The notes beneath the pieces are model-generated. The model saw only the letters and a list, made by a program, of their open reading frames with translations. It had not been told where the DNA came from and searched no databases. The translations under genes were made by a program, and so were the position numbers. This document shows positions 45,120 to 53,801 of a stretch of DNA of 64,000 nucleotides, in pieces. How positions within the stretch are numbered: position 1 is the first letter of the stretch; each line of letters starts with the position of its first letter. The DNA is from CAXBDP01 sp041689935. Its GTDB lineage: Bacteria > Bacteroidota > Bacteroidia > Cytophagales > Cyclobacteriaceae. The stretch covers positions 112,963 to 176,962 of the forward strand of contig JBDNFI010000087.1 in the NCBI GenBank assembly GCA_041689935.1, given 5' to 3'.

Positions 45120-45800
45120 ATGGAGAAGCATAGTAAGAGTGTGATAATAGTGGCGGGAGGAAGTGGTAGCCGTATGCAATCACAAACGCCTAAGCAGTTT
45201 ATGCAATTACAAGGCAGACCACTCTTAATGCATACTATAAATTGCTTTTTGAGAGCATACGAAGATATCAGAATTATATTAGTATTGCCAGCCGAGCATT
45301 TTGATACTTGGAAAGTCCTTTGCAAAGAACATTCCTTTATAGCGCGTGTAGAAATAGTAGCGGGAGGAAAAACGAGGTTCCAATCCGTTCGCAATGGCTT
45401 AGCTGAAATTAGACAGGACGAATTGGTTGCAGTACATGATGGAGCTAGACCATTGGTAAGCTCAGAAGTGATCTGGAAAGCCTATGAATGTGCCGCTAAA
45501 AATGGAAGTGGAGTAGCTGCCGTACCATTAAGTGATTCTATAAGAGAAGGAAGCCTTGCGAATAGCGAGGCGAGGGATAGAAGAAATTTCTATTTGATTC
45601 AAACTCCGCAGGTTTTTATGTCAGAGGTATTAACCTCTGCCTTTTTGCAGGAAGAAAAAGACACTTTTACCGATGAAGCAAGTGTCGTAGAAAGCCTAGG
45701 GCGAACGATTGCGCTATCCGAAGGGGACTATAAGAATATTAAAATTACCACAGCAGAAGACCTTATCATTGCCGAAGCGCTAATGATGGAAAAGAAATAA
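45120..45800 (+). CDS. ispD: 2-C-methyl-D-erythritol 4-phosphate cytidylyltransferase
   Basis: IspD of 226 residues, third step of the MEP isoprenoid pathway (CTP + MEP to CDP-ME). The nucleotide-binding N-terminus is VIIVAGGSGSRM followed by TPKQFMQLQGRPLL; VAVHDGARPLVS and QTPQVFMSE are also typical. Two of the window's GCGGGAGG octamers fall here, both encoding Ala-Gly-Gly. Monocistronic. Confidence 0.96.
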   Translation: MEKHSKSVIIVAGGSGSRMQSQTPKQFMQLQGRPLLMHTINCFLRAYEDIRIILVLPAEHFDTWKVLCKEHSFIARVEIVAGGKTRFQSVRNGLAEIRQDELVAVHDGARPLVSSEVIWKAYECAAKNGSGVAAVPLSDSIREGSLANSEARDRRNFYLIQTPQVFMSEVLTSAFLQEEKDTFTDEASVVESLGRTIALSEGDYKNIKITTAEDLIIAEALMMEKK

Positions 45801-45823
45801 AAAGCCGGAGCATTCCGGCTTTT
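45800..45823. terminator. Hairpin terminator after ispD
   Basis: Perfect stem AAAAGCCGGA (45800-45809) with TCCGGCTTTT (45814-45823), loop GCAT. Symmetric A/T flanks allow use by the convergent DUF2795 gene as well. Confidence 0.9.
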
Positions 45824-45826
45824 ACA

Positions 45827-46048
45827 TTAATATTCGTCTTCGTTGAAGAAAAAGTCATCCTTTGTTGGATAGTCAGGCCAAATCTCCTCTATGCTTTCAT
45901 AGGGTTGTCCATCATCCTCCAACTCTTGAAGGTTTTCAATTACTTCCAAAGGTGCGCCAGAGCGAATAGAGTAATCAATTAACTCTTCTTTGGTTGCGGG
46001 CCAGGGAGCATCCTCCAAATATGATGCAAGCTCAAGTGTCCAGTACAT
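45827..46048 (-). CDS. DUF2795 domain protein
   Basis: Small acidic cytoplasmic protein of 73 residues (MYWTLELASYLEDAPWPATK, then EELIDYSIRSGAPLEVIENL) matching the DUF2795 pattern; relatives are common in Bacteroidota and other phyla and have no known function. The C-terminus DFFFNEDEY is very acidic. It is a single gene ending at the ispD hairpin. Confidence 0.85.
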   Translation of the reverse strand: MYWTLELASYLEDAPWPATKEELIDYSIRSGAPLEVIENLQELEDDGQPYESIEEIWPDYPTKDDFFFNEDEY

Positions 46049-46213
46049 CGTTTTTACCTCCTTATTTAAAATTTCAAATTCGATTAATTCTTCATTTGGC
46101 TTATTTTAAGCCCTTTCAGAAAAATTTTGCAATAATAACTGAATTTATGAGAAACATTGGGCTCTATCGAAAGATTATTTAGAAAAAATCTAAAACATCC
46201 ACCAAGTATTTTT

Positions 46214-47476
46214 TCAGCTAAGATTAATTTCACGCTGAATTTCCTCCATTAGCCATTTTTTTGCTTCAATTTTCCTTTTGAAGGATTCCAGTTTCCTCGT
46301 CATCATTTGGTCTGATGATTTACTTATCGTGTTTACTTTTTCAAGATTTTCACTAAAAACATCGAAATCCTTCTGATCTCGACTTAATAACTCCTTTATA
46401 AATTTGCATCGGATTTTCCTTTGCTCTAATTTTTCAAGATCTGAATACCCACGCGTTTTGGATTGAACTAGTCTATTCAGAAAAAGTTTTTCGCGTAGTA
46501 TATCTACTGACAATAAATAATCCTTTTGCAAGGCTCTACCCTCTGGGCTGCTTACCCTCCCGCTATTTTTCGATCTTGTAATAAGGTCTTCTAATTGTTT
46601 TTCGGCAGTATCAGGGAATTCATTTATCAATGAACTCAGCGCATCATTTATAGCCTTCTTATCCTTTATATCTCCTTTTGCAAAAGGTTTTGCACCTATT
46701 TTGGCATTTTGCCTAGTTGAATTCTTTTTGCGCATAAATGGCGCAAGTAATCCACTGAAATTAGCCCAAAGTATTTGTCTATCCGAAGCGGGAATACTTG
46801 CTTGCTGCTTCCACTTCTCAATCAATTTTAAGCTTTCCTCATGGCCATTTTCAGGCATCGCAGTATTAAGAGCTTTTGCCTCCTCAATAATTGCCTCATA
46901 GTTAGCAATCGACTGCGCACTTATTTTTCTTTTTTCTTCATAAAAATTGGACTTTCGTTGAAAGAAAACATCCATCGCATGCTTGAATTTTAACTCCAAG
47001 TCCTCCGAAAATTCTGCTTCTACTCCACCAGTTTTGATCCACTTCATGCGCAATTCTTTCATTGCTTCAGAAGTTCCCATCCAGTCTATAGAATCCCTCA
47101 ATCCTTCAGTGTCTGCAAGCAGTGCTCTTTTTATATCTAGATTTCTAGCTCTATTGGAGGTAATAATCCCTTCTAAATATTCTTCTAATTGCTGCAACTT
47201 GGTGTAGAGAGCCGCAAAATCGCCAAGCCCTTCATGCTCAGGCATCGTACTCTTCATATATTGGAGTTTGATGAGAAAAGAACCCTTATTTTGAGCCTCA
47301 ACAATCAATTTCTCCAATTCTTCCACCTTGGCTAAAAGACTGGCAAAAGCCCCTTCGAAAAGAGAAAAGTCAATTTCTATCCCGTCTTCCACGAGCGCAA
47401 TTTCTTTGTCAGGAAATTCCAAAAATGCATTTCTGAATAATTTCCCGTCCTTTATATATCCATGAGGATGCTCCAA
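46214..47476 (-). CDS. DUF349 domain protein
   Basis: Cytoplasmic helical protein of 420 residues. Repeats with the DUF349 pattern (a conserved Trp followed by TGG or similar and a helix) are seen as LRMKWIKTGGVEAEFSEDLE followed by KFKHAMDVFF, and KWKQQASIPASDRQILWANF. Relatives are annotated only by domain and function is unresolved. It is divergent from ettA, separated by 116 nt. Confidence 0.85.
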   Translation of the reverse strand: MEHPHGYIKDGKLFRNAFLEFPDKEIALVEDGIEIDFSLFEGAFASLLAKVEELEKLIVEAQNKGSFLIKLQYMKSTMPEHEGLGDFAALYTKLQQLEEYLEGIITSNRARNLDIKRALLADTEGLRDSIDWMGTSEAMKELRMKWIKTGGVEAEFSEDLELKFKHAMDVFFQRKSNFYEEKRKISAQSIANYEAIIEEAKALNTAMPENGHEESLKLIEKWKQQASIPASDRQILWANFSGLLAPFMRKKNSTRQNAKIGAKPFAKGDIKDKKAINDALSSLINEFPDTAEKQLEDLITRSKNSGRVSSPEGRALQKDYLLSVDILREKLFLNRLVQSKTRGYSDLEKLEQRKIRCKFIKELLSRDQKDFDVFSENLEKVNTISKSSDQMMTRKLESFKRKIEAKKWLMEEIQREINLS

Positions 47477-47592
47477 AACAATTATTTTAATGAATGAATA
47501 AAACCTTACTAGGCGCGAAAATAATTAATTACCAGCTACCAAACACCACGTTTTAATTTTTTGCATCTTTGCCCTAAACGATTAAAGGAATT

Positions 47593-49272
47593 ATGTCGAA
47601 CGAAAAAATCATCTTTTCTATGGCTGGGGTCAGCAAAATCTACCCTCCAAAGAAACAAGTACTGAAAAACATTTATTTATCTTTTTTTTACGGAGCCAAA
47701 ATTGGCGTTTTGGGCCTCAATGGCTCAGGAAAATCATCCTTGCTCAAAATTATTGCTGGCATTGATAAGGAATTTCTCGGTGAGGTAGTCTTCTCACCTG
47801 GCTACACCGTAGGGATGCTAGAGCAAGAACCCGCTCTAGACCCAGAAAAAACGGTGAAAGAAATCGTAGAAGAAGGCGCAGCGGAAACGGTGGCACTTTT
47901 GAAACAATTTGAAGAAATAAACGAGAAATTCGGAGACTCAGAGATTTTAGACAATCCAGATAAAATGGATAAGCTAATAGAGGAGCAAGCAAAGGTTCAG
48001 GAAAAATTAGATCATTTGAATGCTTGGGAGCTTGACACAAAGCTAGAGAGAGCTATGGATGCGCTAAGAACCCCTCCAAGCGATGCGAAAATAGCCACAC
48101 TTTCTGGAGGGGAGAAAAGGCGGGTGGCACTTTGTCGCCTGCTATTGCAAGAGCCAGATGTGCTGCTGTTGGATGAACCTACCAACCACCTCGATGCAGA
48201 ATCTGTGCATTGGCTAGAGCAGCATTTGCAACAATACAAAGGCACTGTGATCGCTGTGACCCACGATAGATACTTCCTCGATAATGTAGCTGGATGGATA
48301 TTAGAACTAGACCGAGGAGAGGGAATTCCTTGGAAAGGAAATTACTCAAGCTGGCTAGATCAAAAGCAAACCCGCCTCGCCGATGAGGAGAAAACCGAGT
48401 CGAAAAGACAAAAAACACTGCAGCGAGAGTTGGAATGGATAAGGATGACTCCAAAAGCTAGACAGGCTAAAGGAAAGGCTAGATTGAATGCCTATGATAA
48501 AATGATCAGCGAGGATAATAAGGAAAGAGAAGCAAAGCTGGAATTATTTATTCCGCCTGGACCAAGATTGGGTGCCAAGGTGCTAGAAGTAGAAGGCGTT
48601 TCCAAAGGCTTTGGCGAAAAGCTGCTATATGAAAATCTTAGTTTTTCTCTTCCTCAAGGGGGTATTGTGGGTATAGTTGGTCCCAATGGCGCTGGTAAAA
48701 CCACTTTATTCAATATGATTACTGGCAGATTAACACCTGATTCTGGCACTTTTGATGTCGGGCCAACGGTGAAAATTGGCTACGTAGATCAAAGTCATGA
48801 CAACTTAGACCCAAACAAATCGGTGTGGGAAACCATATCGGGAGGAAACGAACTAATCGATTTGGGAGGTAAGCAAATTAACAGCCGAGCGTATGTGAGC
48901 AAGTTTAACTTTGCTGGGGCAGACCAAGAAAAGAAAGTAGGATTGCTATCGGGAGGTGAGCGAAATCGTGTGCATTTGGCCGTAACACTAAAACAGGGAG
49001 CAAACCTATTGCTTCTGGATGAGCCTACAAACGATTTGGATGTAAACACACTTAGAGCTTTGGAAGAAGGCCTCGAAAACTTTGCTGGCTGTGCGGTGAT
49101 CATCTCCCACGATAGATGGTTTTTAGATAGAATTGCCACGCATATTTTGGCTTTCGAAGGCGACTCTCAAGTTTACTGGTTCGAAGGTGGATACACAGAC
49201 TATGAGGAGAACAAGAAAAAACGACTTGGTGATATTAGCCCAAAACGAATTCGATATAAAAGCATAAACTAG
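47593..49272 (+). CDS. ettA: Energy-dependent translational throttle protein EttA (ABC-F)
   Basis: ABC-F ATPase of 559 residues that binds the ribosomal E site and gates the first elongation step according to ATP/ADP. Two nucleotide-binding domains: Walker A GLNGSGKSSLLK and GPNGAGKTTLFN; signatures LSGGEKRRVAL and LSGGERNRVHL; Walker B LLLDEPTNHLD and LLLDEPTNDLD. The linker contains the P-site tRNA interaction motif region (EWIRMTPKARQAKGKARLNA). No membrane helices. Followed by a terminator. Confidence 0.97.
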   Translation: MSNEKIIFSMAGVSKIYPPKKQVLKNIYLSFFYGAKIGVLGLNGSGKSSLLKIIAGIDKEFLGEVVFSPGYTVGMLEQEPALDPEKTVKEIVEEGAAETVALLKQFEEINEKFGDSEILDNPDKMDKLIEEQAKVQEKLDHLNAWELDTKLERAMDALRTPPSDAKIATLSGGEKRRVALCRLLLQEPDVLLLDEPTNHLDAESVHWLEQHLQQYKGTVIAVTHDRYFLDNVAGWILELDRGEGIPWKGNYSSWLDQKQTRLADEEKTESKRQKTLQRELEWIRMTPKARQAKGKARLNAYDKMISEDNKEREAKLELFIPPGPRLGAKVLEVEGVSKGFGEKLLYENLSFSLPQGGIVGIVGPNGAGKTTLFNMITGRLTPDSGTFDVGPTVKIGYVDQSHDNLDPNKSVWETISGGNELIDLGGKQINSRAYVSKFNFAGADQEKKVGLLSGGERNRVHLAVTLKQGANLLLLDEPTNDLDVNTLRALEEGLENFAGCAVIISHDRWFLDRIATHILAFEGDSQVYWFEGGYTDYEENKKKRLGDISPKRIRYKSIN

Positions 49273-49285
49273 TACAAATTCATCC

Positions 49286-49321
49286 AATATAGCCTTGTAA
49301 TTCAAGGCTATATTTTTTTAA
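49286..49321 (+). terminator. ettA terminator
   Basis: Perfect 12-bp stem (arms 49286-49297 and 49303-49314, core TATAGCCTTG/CAAGGCTATA), loop TAATT, followed by seven T. The rest of the 307-nt gap to 49579 shows no supported feature. Confidence 0.92.
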
Positions 49322-49579
49322 GCCGTAGCAATTAGATATGCTAACTTTTCACTCATGCTAGAGAAAATTTATTAGGAATCATCCACTCCTTCGGTTGAAA
49401 TGTATTAGGCGGCAGAATTACTCTTTGGTGGGCAGGTGATGCGGTATTTACAGCCACATTCAAACGAATTTCTAATGCCTTAAAGGAATATGCCGCATCT
49501 GCCGACCAGAAATTTTTTTTGTTAGCTCATTTTTGCTCTCTTCCATTAAGAGACCTTAAATTGAACTTTAAAGGCCAAA

Positions 49580-50908
49580 ATTCAAATTACTTGGGGGTTT
49601 ATTAAATCTAGCTTTGCATTTATTCCTGCCATTACGAGTATTGCGGCAATTCTTGCTGCCTATTTCTTAATTTGGGTAGATAAATTAGATAACGACGCCA
49701 TCGGTGAGATTAGCAGTTACTTATACACAGGTGGTGCTGATGGTGCCAGAACGCTCCTATCTACTATTTCCTCATCAATGATTGGGGTCGCAGGTGTCTC
49801 CTTTTCCGTTACTATAGTCGCACTTACGCTCGCTTCTAGCCAGTTTGGCCCGCGGCTGTTACGTAAGTTCATGAAAGACCTAGGAAATCAATTCGTCCTT
49901 GGAACTTATATTTCCACGTTTATTTATTGTCCATTTATCATTCAAGCCATTCGCTCCACAGATGATCTGGATTTTATTCCAAGGTTGTCGATTGCCTTTG
50001 CCATGCTGCTTGCGATATTGGGCTTAGGCGTGCTTATATTTTTTTTCCACTACATATCCGCTTCCATCCAAGCAGATTATGTGATTGCGGATGCCTATCG
50101 CGACCTCCAAAGAGCTATAGACAGAAGTTTTCCCGAAAGTGTGGAAATTTCAGATAAAAAAAAGTTTTCCCGCAACACATTACTTACCATCAACGAAGAA
50201 TCTCATTCTAATGTGCAGCAAATTACTTCCTTCAAAAGTGGCTATTTACAAGCAGTAGATTACGAAGGCTTAGTTGCTATTGCCCAAAAAGAGGATTTAA
50301 TTATTGAATTGAAATTGATGCCGGGCGATTTTCAAATGATGGGCTCCAATATTTTAACAGTTAAAGCTGCACAGGCAAATTTAGATATCGGTACGCGGCT
50401 AAATAGCTATGTGATTGTAGGCAAGCAAAAAACCTCCGATCAAGACTTAGAGTATTCCATAGATCAGCTAGTTGAAATCGCCGTACGTGCGCTATCTCCA
50501 GGCATAAATGACCCGACCACTGCCATTACTTGTATTGATCATCTTAGCTCTGCCCTCTCTATCATCGCCCTGAGGCAGTTTCCGCCTAATATCTATATGG
50601 ATAATGAAGAACAATTGAGAGTAATTGCAAAACCATTTTCGTTTACGGGAATGTTCAATACCGCTTTTGACCAAATCAGGCAGAATGGAAGCAGTACGGA
50701 AGCTATTTGCATACGATTATTGCAAGTTTTCGAAAAAATGGGGCAGATTCTCATTACCGATGAGCAAAAGGAAACATTAACCATACATGCCAAAATGGTT
50801 CATAATGCCAGTGGAAAATACTTCGGGGAAGCAAGAGACAAAGAGATAGCAAATGAGATTTACAAACGTGTAATAAAGGAAATTGCCGATAACAAACACC
50901 GGATTTAA
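49580..50908 (+). CDS. DUF2254 family membrane protein
   Basis: DUF2254 protein of about 442 residues with four N-terminal membrane helices and a soluble C-terminal domain containing YSIDQLVEIAVRALSPGIND, the hallmark of the family. The first ATG (49778) would remove helix 1; in-frame sequence upstream encodes ITWGFIKSSFAFIPAITSIA and later SSYLYTGGADGARTLLSTIS, typical of the DUF2254 N-terminus. The frame is closed by TGA at 49562, and the only plausible initiator in between is ATT at 49580. Function unknown. The stop overlaps that of the convergent phospholipase-like gene by 4 nt. Confidence 0.8.
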   Translation: MQITWGFIKSSFAFIPAITSIAAILAAYFLIWVDKLDNDAIGEISSYLYTGGADGARTLLSTISSSMIGVAGVSFSVTIVALTLASSQFGPRLLRKFMKDLGNQFVLGTYISTFIYCPFIIQAIRSTDDLDFIPRLSIAFAMLLAILGLGVLIFFFHYISASIQADYVIADAYRDLQRAIDRSFPESVEISDKKKFSRNTLLTINEESHSNVQQITSFKSGYLQAVDYEGLVAIAQKEDLIIELKLMPGDFQMMGSNILTVKAAQANLDIGTRLNSYVIVGKQKTSDQDLEYSIDQLVEIAVRALSPGINDPTTAITCIDHLSSALSIIALRQFPPNIYMDNEEQLRVIAKPFSFTGMFNTAFDQIRQNGSSTEAICIRLLQVFEKMGQILITDEQKETLTIHAKMVHNASGKYFGEARDKEIANEIYKRVIKEIADNKHRI

Positions 50909-51903
50909 TGATGCTCTCTTACGTTAATTTTCCCTTTTTCCCAATCCTCCCGCTCCTTTTCCATTTTGCTAAGGGTTTGAGGATCCATGGTATATCCAGC
51001 CAGTTCTAGCAAATCTGGCTGACCTGCATTGACCCATGCCGTGTACCAAAAATCACCAATCATCTTTATGGATTTTCTCATCCGGTGCTCAACCTGCCCA
51101 CCAAGCATGTCGTGATATGCCCGTGAAAACGTCCTTGAATAAACGCGGACGGTCATTTGCCCTCTATCTTCAAAACCCCATTTTCTGGATTCACCAATTT
51201 TTTCGGTCAACTCTCTTTCAAAGCTTAACACCGAATCCAAAGCAGCATTTGTTTCCTTTAGCGATTGCCATATATACTCAGTGGGATCATTTACATAATT
51301 TGCCCTTCCTACAAAGAAGTCATATTCATCCGCATACAACTCGGGCAATCTAGATTCCCAAAATCCATGAATACCGTATTGATTGGTCAATTGCCCATTG
51401 TAATTGGCTGTAGTATGCAAAGGCACATTCAAATCACCAATATAATGGCCTAAATCTGCGGCAAATCGAAGAATACCGCCAACATCTCGATTTTCAAAAG
51501 CTTTGGTCAGTTGATTGAACACTCGATACACATTCCAAGGAGCTGTACCATGCGCCATTAAGGTGTCTACTGTAAATTTTTCGACGGCCTCATTCCATCT
51601 TTTTGGCAAATGCTCAAAAGGCTGATTTCCAAAATTTTCTAGGTCAATAAAATGTCTTGGAGCCTCCCCTTCTACCGCATATCGTCTTCGATCTGGGTTT
51701 ACAGCATTCTCGGTGATATATTCTATGTGTTTTTTAAAAAAAGGAATCATCTCAGGCGGGAGGGTAAAAACCGCCTGCCGATTGATCAGCTTATGCGCAA
51801 AAAAGCCCCATCCATGCCCGTTAATGGGGATTATCAATAAAAACCCAATTGCGAAAAAACTCATTAACTTTGTCTGAAATTTACTCGAATTCATATTTAT
51901 CAA
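50905..51903 (-). CDS. Zinc-dependent phospholipase C / S1-P1-like secreted hydrolase
   Basis: Secreted protein of 332 residues with a signal peptide (about residues 1-30). The mature N-terminal region WGFFAHKLINRQAVFTLP provides the Trp and His typical of the tri-zinc fold; PRHFIDLENF, FAADLGHYIGDLNVPLHTTA and HGFWESRLPEL supply further His and Asp ligands. Members cleave phospholipids or nucleic acids; the sequence does not decide. It is transcribed away from rpsT. Confidence 0.87.
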   Translation of the reverse strand: MINMNSSKFQTKLMSFFAIGFLLIIPINGHGWGFFAHKLINRQAVFTLPPEMIPFFKKHIEYITENAVNPDRRRYAVEGEAPRHFIDLENFGNQPFEHLPKRWNEAVEKFTVDTLMAHGTAPWNVYRVFNQLTKAFENRDVGGILRFAADLGHYIGDLNVPLHTTANYNGQLTNQYGIHGFWESRLPELYADEYDFFVGRANYVNDPTEYIWQSLKETNAALDSVLSFERELTEKIGESRKWGFEDRGQMTVRVYSRTFSRAYHDMLGGQVEHRMRKSIKMIGDFWYTAWVNAGQPDLLELAGYTMDPQTLSKMEKEREDWEKGKINVREHH

Positions 51904-51933
51904 TCATATTATTTATAAATCTTTGAAATATAT

Positions 51934-51964
51934 TTTGCCGATATGAATAAAGACCTTAAATTTG
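51934..51964 (+). promoter_or_regulatory. Bacteroidota promoter of rpsT
   Basis: -33 TTTG (51934-51937), 19-nt spacer and -7 TAAATTTG (51957-51964) match the Bacteroidota consensus. The transcript would start near 51970 with a leader of about 35 nt. Confidence 0.75.
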
Positions 51965-52005
51965 CACTCTCAATTTTGAACGAGTCTTAATTTCTTACAT
52001 ATACT

Positions 52006-52257
52006 ATGGCAAATCATAAATCAGCACTTAAAAGGATCAGATCCAACAACGCCAAGAGACTACGTAATAGGTATCAAGCCAAAACTACGCGTACTTTCAT
52101 CAAAAGATTAAAAGGCACCACTGATAAAGCAGAGGCTACAGAACTATACAAGACTGTTTCTTCCATGCTTGATAAGCTTGCTAAAAAGAACATTATACAC
52201 AGAAATAAAGCTTCAAATAACAAATCGAAATTAGCAACTTTTGTTAATAGTTTGTAA
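52006..52257 (+). CDS. rpsT: 30S ribosomal protein S20
   Basis: S20 of 83 residues, very basic: MANHKSALKRIRSNNAKRLR at the N-terminus and IHRNKASNNKSKLATFVNSL at the end. It binds 16S rRNA. Single gene with its own promoter and a weak terminator. Confidence 0.98.
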   Translation: MANHKSALKRIRSNNAKRLRNRYQAKTTRTFIKRLKGTTDKAEATELYKTVSSMLDKLAKKNIIHRNKASNNKSKLATFVNSL

Positions 52258-52285
52258 AAAGCTATTCTAAAGATATTAGAAATGA

Positions 52286-52315
52286 AATGCTCTGCACACG
52301 TAGAGTATTTTTTAT
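52286..52315 (+). terminator. Weak hairpin terminator after rpsT
   Basis: AATGCTCT (52286-52293) pairs with AGAGTATT (52302-52309) with one G-U pair, followed by TTTTTTA. Confidence 0.65.
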
Positions 52316-52372
52316 TTATTTATTTTCCATATTTTTTCATTAATTTCATTGCCGAATAAATCCCTAAAGGCA

Positions 52373-53071
52373 ATGAAAGAATTTCCCAAAAGCCTGTCGA
52401 TTACTTCATGGGCCGAAGAAGATCGTCCTCGCGAAAAGCTATTAAATAAAGGCCGCAATGTGCTAACCGATGCGGAATTGCTTGCCATCTTAATGGGATC
52501 GGGCACTCGCTCCCTCAGCGCAGTAGATCTGGCAAAGCATATCCTCGAAAGCGTAGGAAACGATTTAGATAATTTGGCTCGACTTAGTGTAAAAGACCTG
52601 CAAAAATTTAAAGGCGTGGGAGATGCAAAAGCCATTTCCATTATCGCCGCACTTGAAATTGGCAAGCGGCGCAAGGTTCGTGTCAGCCTAGACAAGGTGA
52701 AAATCACTGCTTCTGAGCATGCCTACGATTTAATGAAACCTGACCTGCTGGATTTGGATAGGGAGGAGTTTTGGATTATACTGCTAAACCGAGCCAATAA
52801 GGTACTCAAAAAGGAAAATATCAGTCGAGGTGGCGTTACTGGCACAGTAGCTGACCCGAAAATTATTTTCAAATCAGCCCTCGAACAACTTGCGTGCGGA
52901 ATAATCTTGGTTCACAATCACCCTTCTGGAAACCTCAAACCTAGTGCTTCTGATATTTCGCTCACAAAAAAATTGCAAGAAGGTGGTAAACATTTAGAGG
53001 TTAACGTTCTCGATCATCTTATATTTGGGGACAATGGATATTTTAGCTTTGCAGATGAAGGAATATTATGA
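52373..53071 (+). CDS. radC: RadC family JAMM-domain protein
   Basis: 232-residue RadC (UPF0758) protein: N-terminal helix-hairpin-helix (VLTDAELLAILMGSG, FKGVGDAKAISIIAALEIGK) and a JAB1/MPN metal domain with the JAMM motif HNHPSGNLKPSASD. The DNA-repair role historically given to RadC is doubtful and its biochemical function is unknown. The ATG at 52373 gives MKEFPKSLSITSWAEEDRPR, the standard start. It overlaps the next gene by 4 nt (ATGA). Confidence 0.94.
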   Translation: MKEFPKSLSITSWAEEDRPREKLLNKGRNVLTDAELLAILMGSGTRSLSAVDLAKHILESVGNDLDNLARLSVKDLQKFKGVGDAKAISIIAALEIGKRRKVRVSLDKVKITASEHAYDLMKPDLLDLDREEFWIILLNRANKVLKKENISRGGVTGTVADPKIIFKSALEQLACGIILVHNHPSGNLKPSASDISLTKKLQEGGKHLEVNVLDHLIFGDNGYFSFADEGIL

Positions 53072-53694
53072 TAAAAAATAGCTGGTTGGTAGCCATGGTG
53101 GTTTTTGTAGTCCTAGCCATTGGACTCTACACACTGTTTGGCAGAGAGGACAATACTGTTTATGAAGCGCAAATCAATACAGAGCGGGATGATAAAAATC
53201 GTTTTATGCGGTATAATGATACTTCGCCATTAAGCGATGCTCAAAAAGCAGACTTTAGAGCCTTGGAATACTTTGAGATCAATCCCGAATTCAAAATAAA
53301 AGCTCGGCTGGAAGCCGTAGATTCTGACAAATTGCTGGTACTGCCCACCAATGATGGCAAGGAAGAGCGCTACCTCAAATACGCCTACGCCAATTTCATA
53401 CTGAAAGGCAAACAGCAAAGATTGCTTATACTCCAGCCGATGGTCAGGCAATTTCAGAATAAACTAATGCTTATTTTCACAGATGAAACTACCGGTGAAG
53501 AAACCTACGGCGCATGTCGATACATTGATTTGGTAAAGGAAAATGACCAAAGCATCACTATAGATTTCAATAGGGCATATAATCCTTATTGTGCTTATAC
53601 AGATGAATTTAGCTGCCCCCTCCCGCCAGTGGGCAATCATATTACAGTAGCTGTTTCAGTTGGGGAGAAAGACTTTTTACCTGGCGTTTATTAA
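53068..53694 (+). CDS. DUF1684 domain protein
   Basis: 208-residue protein with an N-terminal membrane anchor (WLVAMVVFVVLAIGLYTLF) and a DUF1684 domain: FRALEYFEINPEFKIKARLE, YGACRYIDL, IDFNRAYNPYCAYTDEFSCP. The last block has conserved Cys and aromatic residues. Function unknown. Translationally coupled to radC by the overlap. Confidence 0.88.
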   Translation: MIKNSWLVAMVVFVVLAIGLYTLFGREDNTVYEAQINTERDDKNRFMRYNDTSPLSDAQKADFRALEYFEINPEFKIKARLEAVDSDKLLVLPTNDGKEERYLKYAYANFILKGKQQRLLILQPMVRQFQNKLMLIFTDETTGEETYGACRYIDLVKENDQSITIDFNRAYNPYCAYTDEFSCPLPPVGNHITVAVSVGEKDFLPGVY

Positions 53695-53744
53695 AGTATG
53701 TATCTCGGGTAGCAATTATTATTCAAATGAATTTGCCTTGGAAA

Positions 53745-53774
53745 TTTGGCAACCGTACAATATCCTTATTTTTG
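53745..53774 (+). promoter_or_regulatory. Probable Bacteroidota promoter of pheT
   Basis: -33 TTTG (53745-53748), 18-nt spacer and -7 TATTTTTG (53767-53774), 27 nt before the pheT start. The spacer is slightly short. Confidence 0.55.
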
Positions 53775-53801
53775 CATATAATTTCATTTTGATTTTTTTT
53801 C

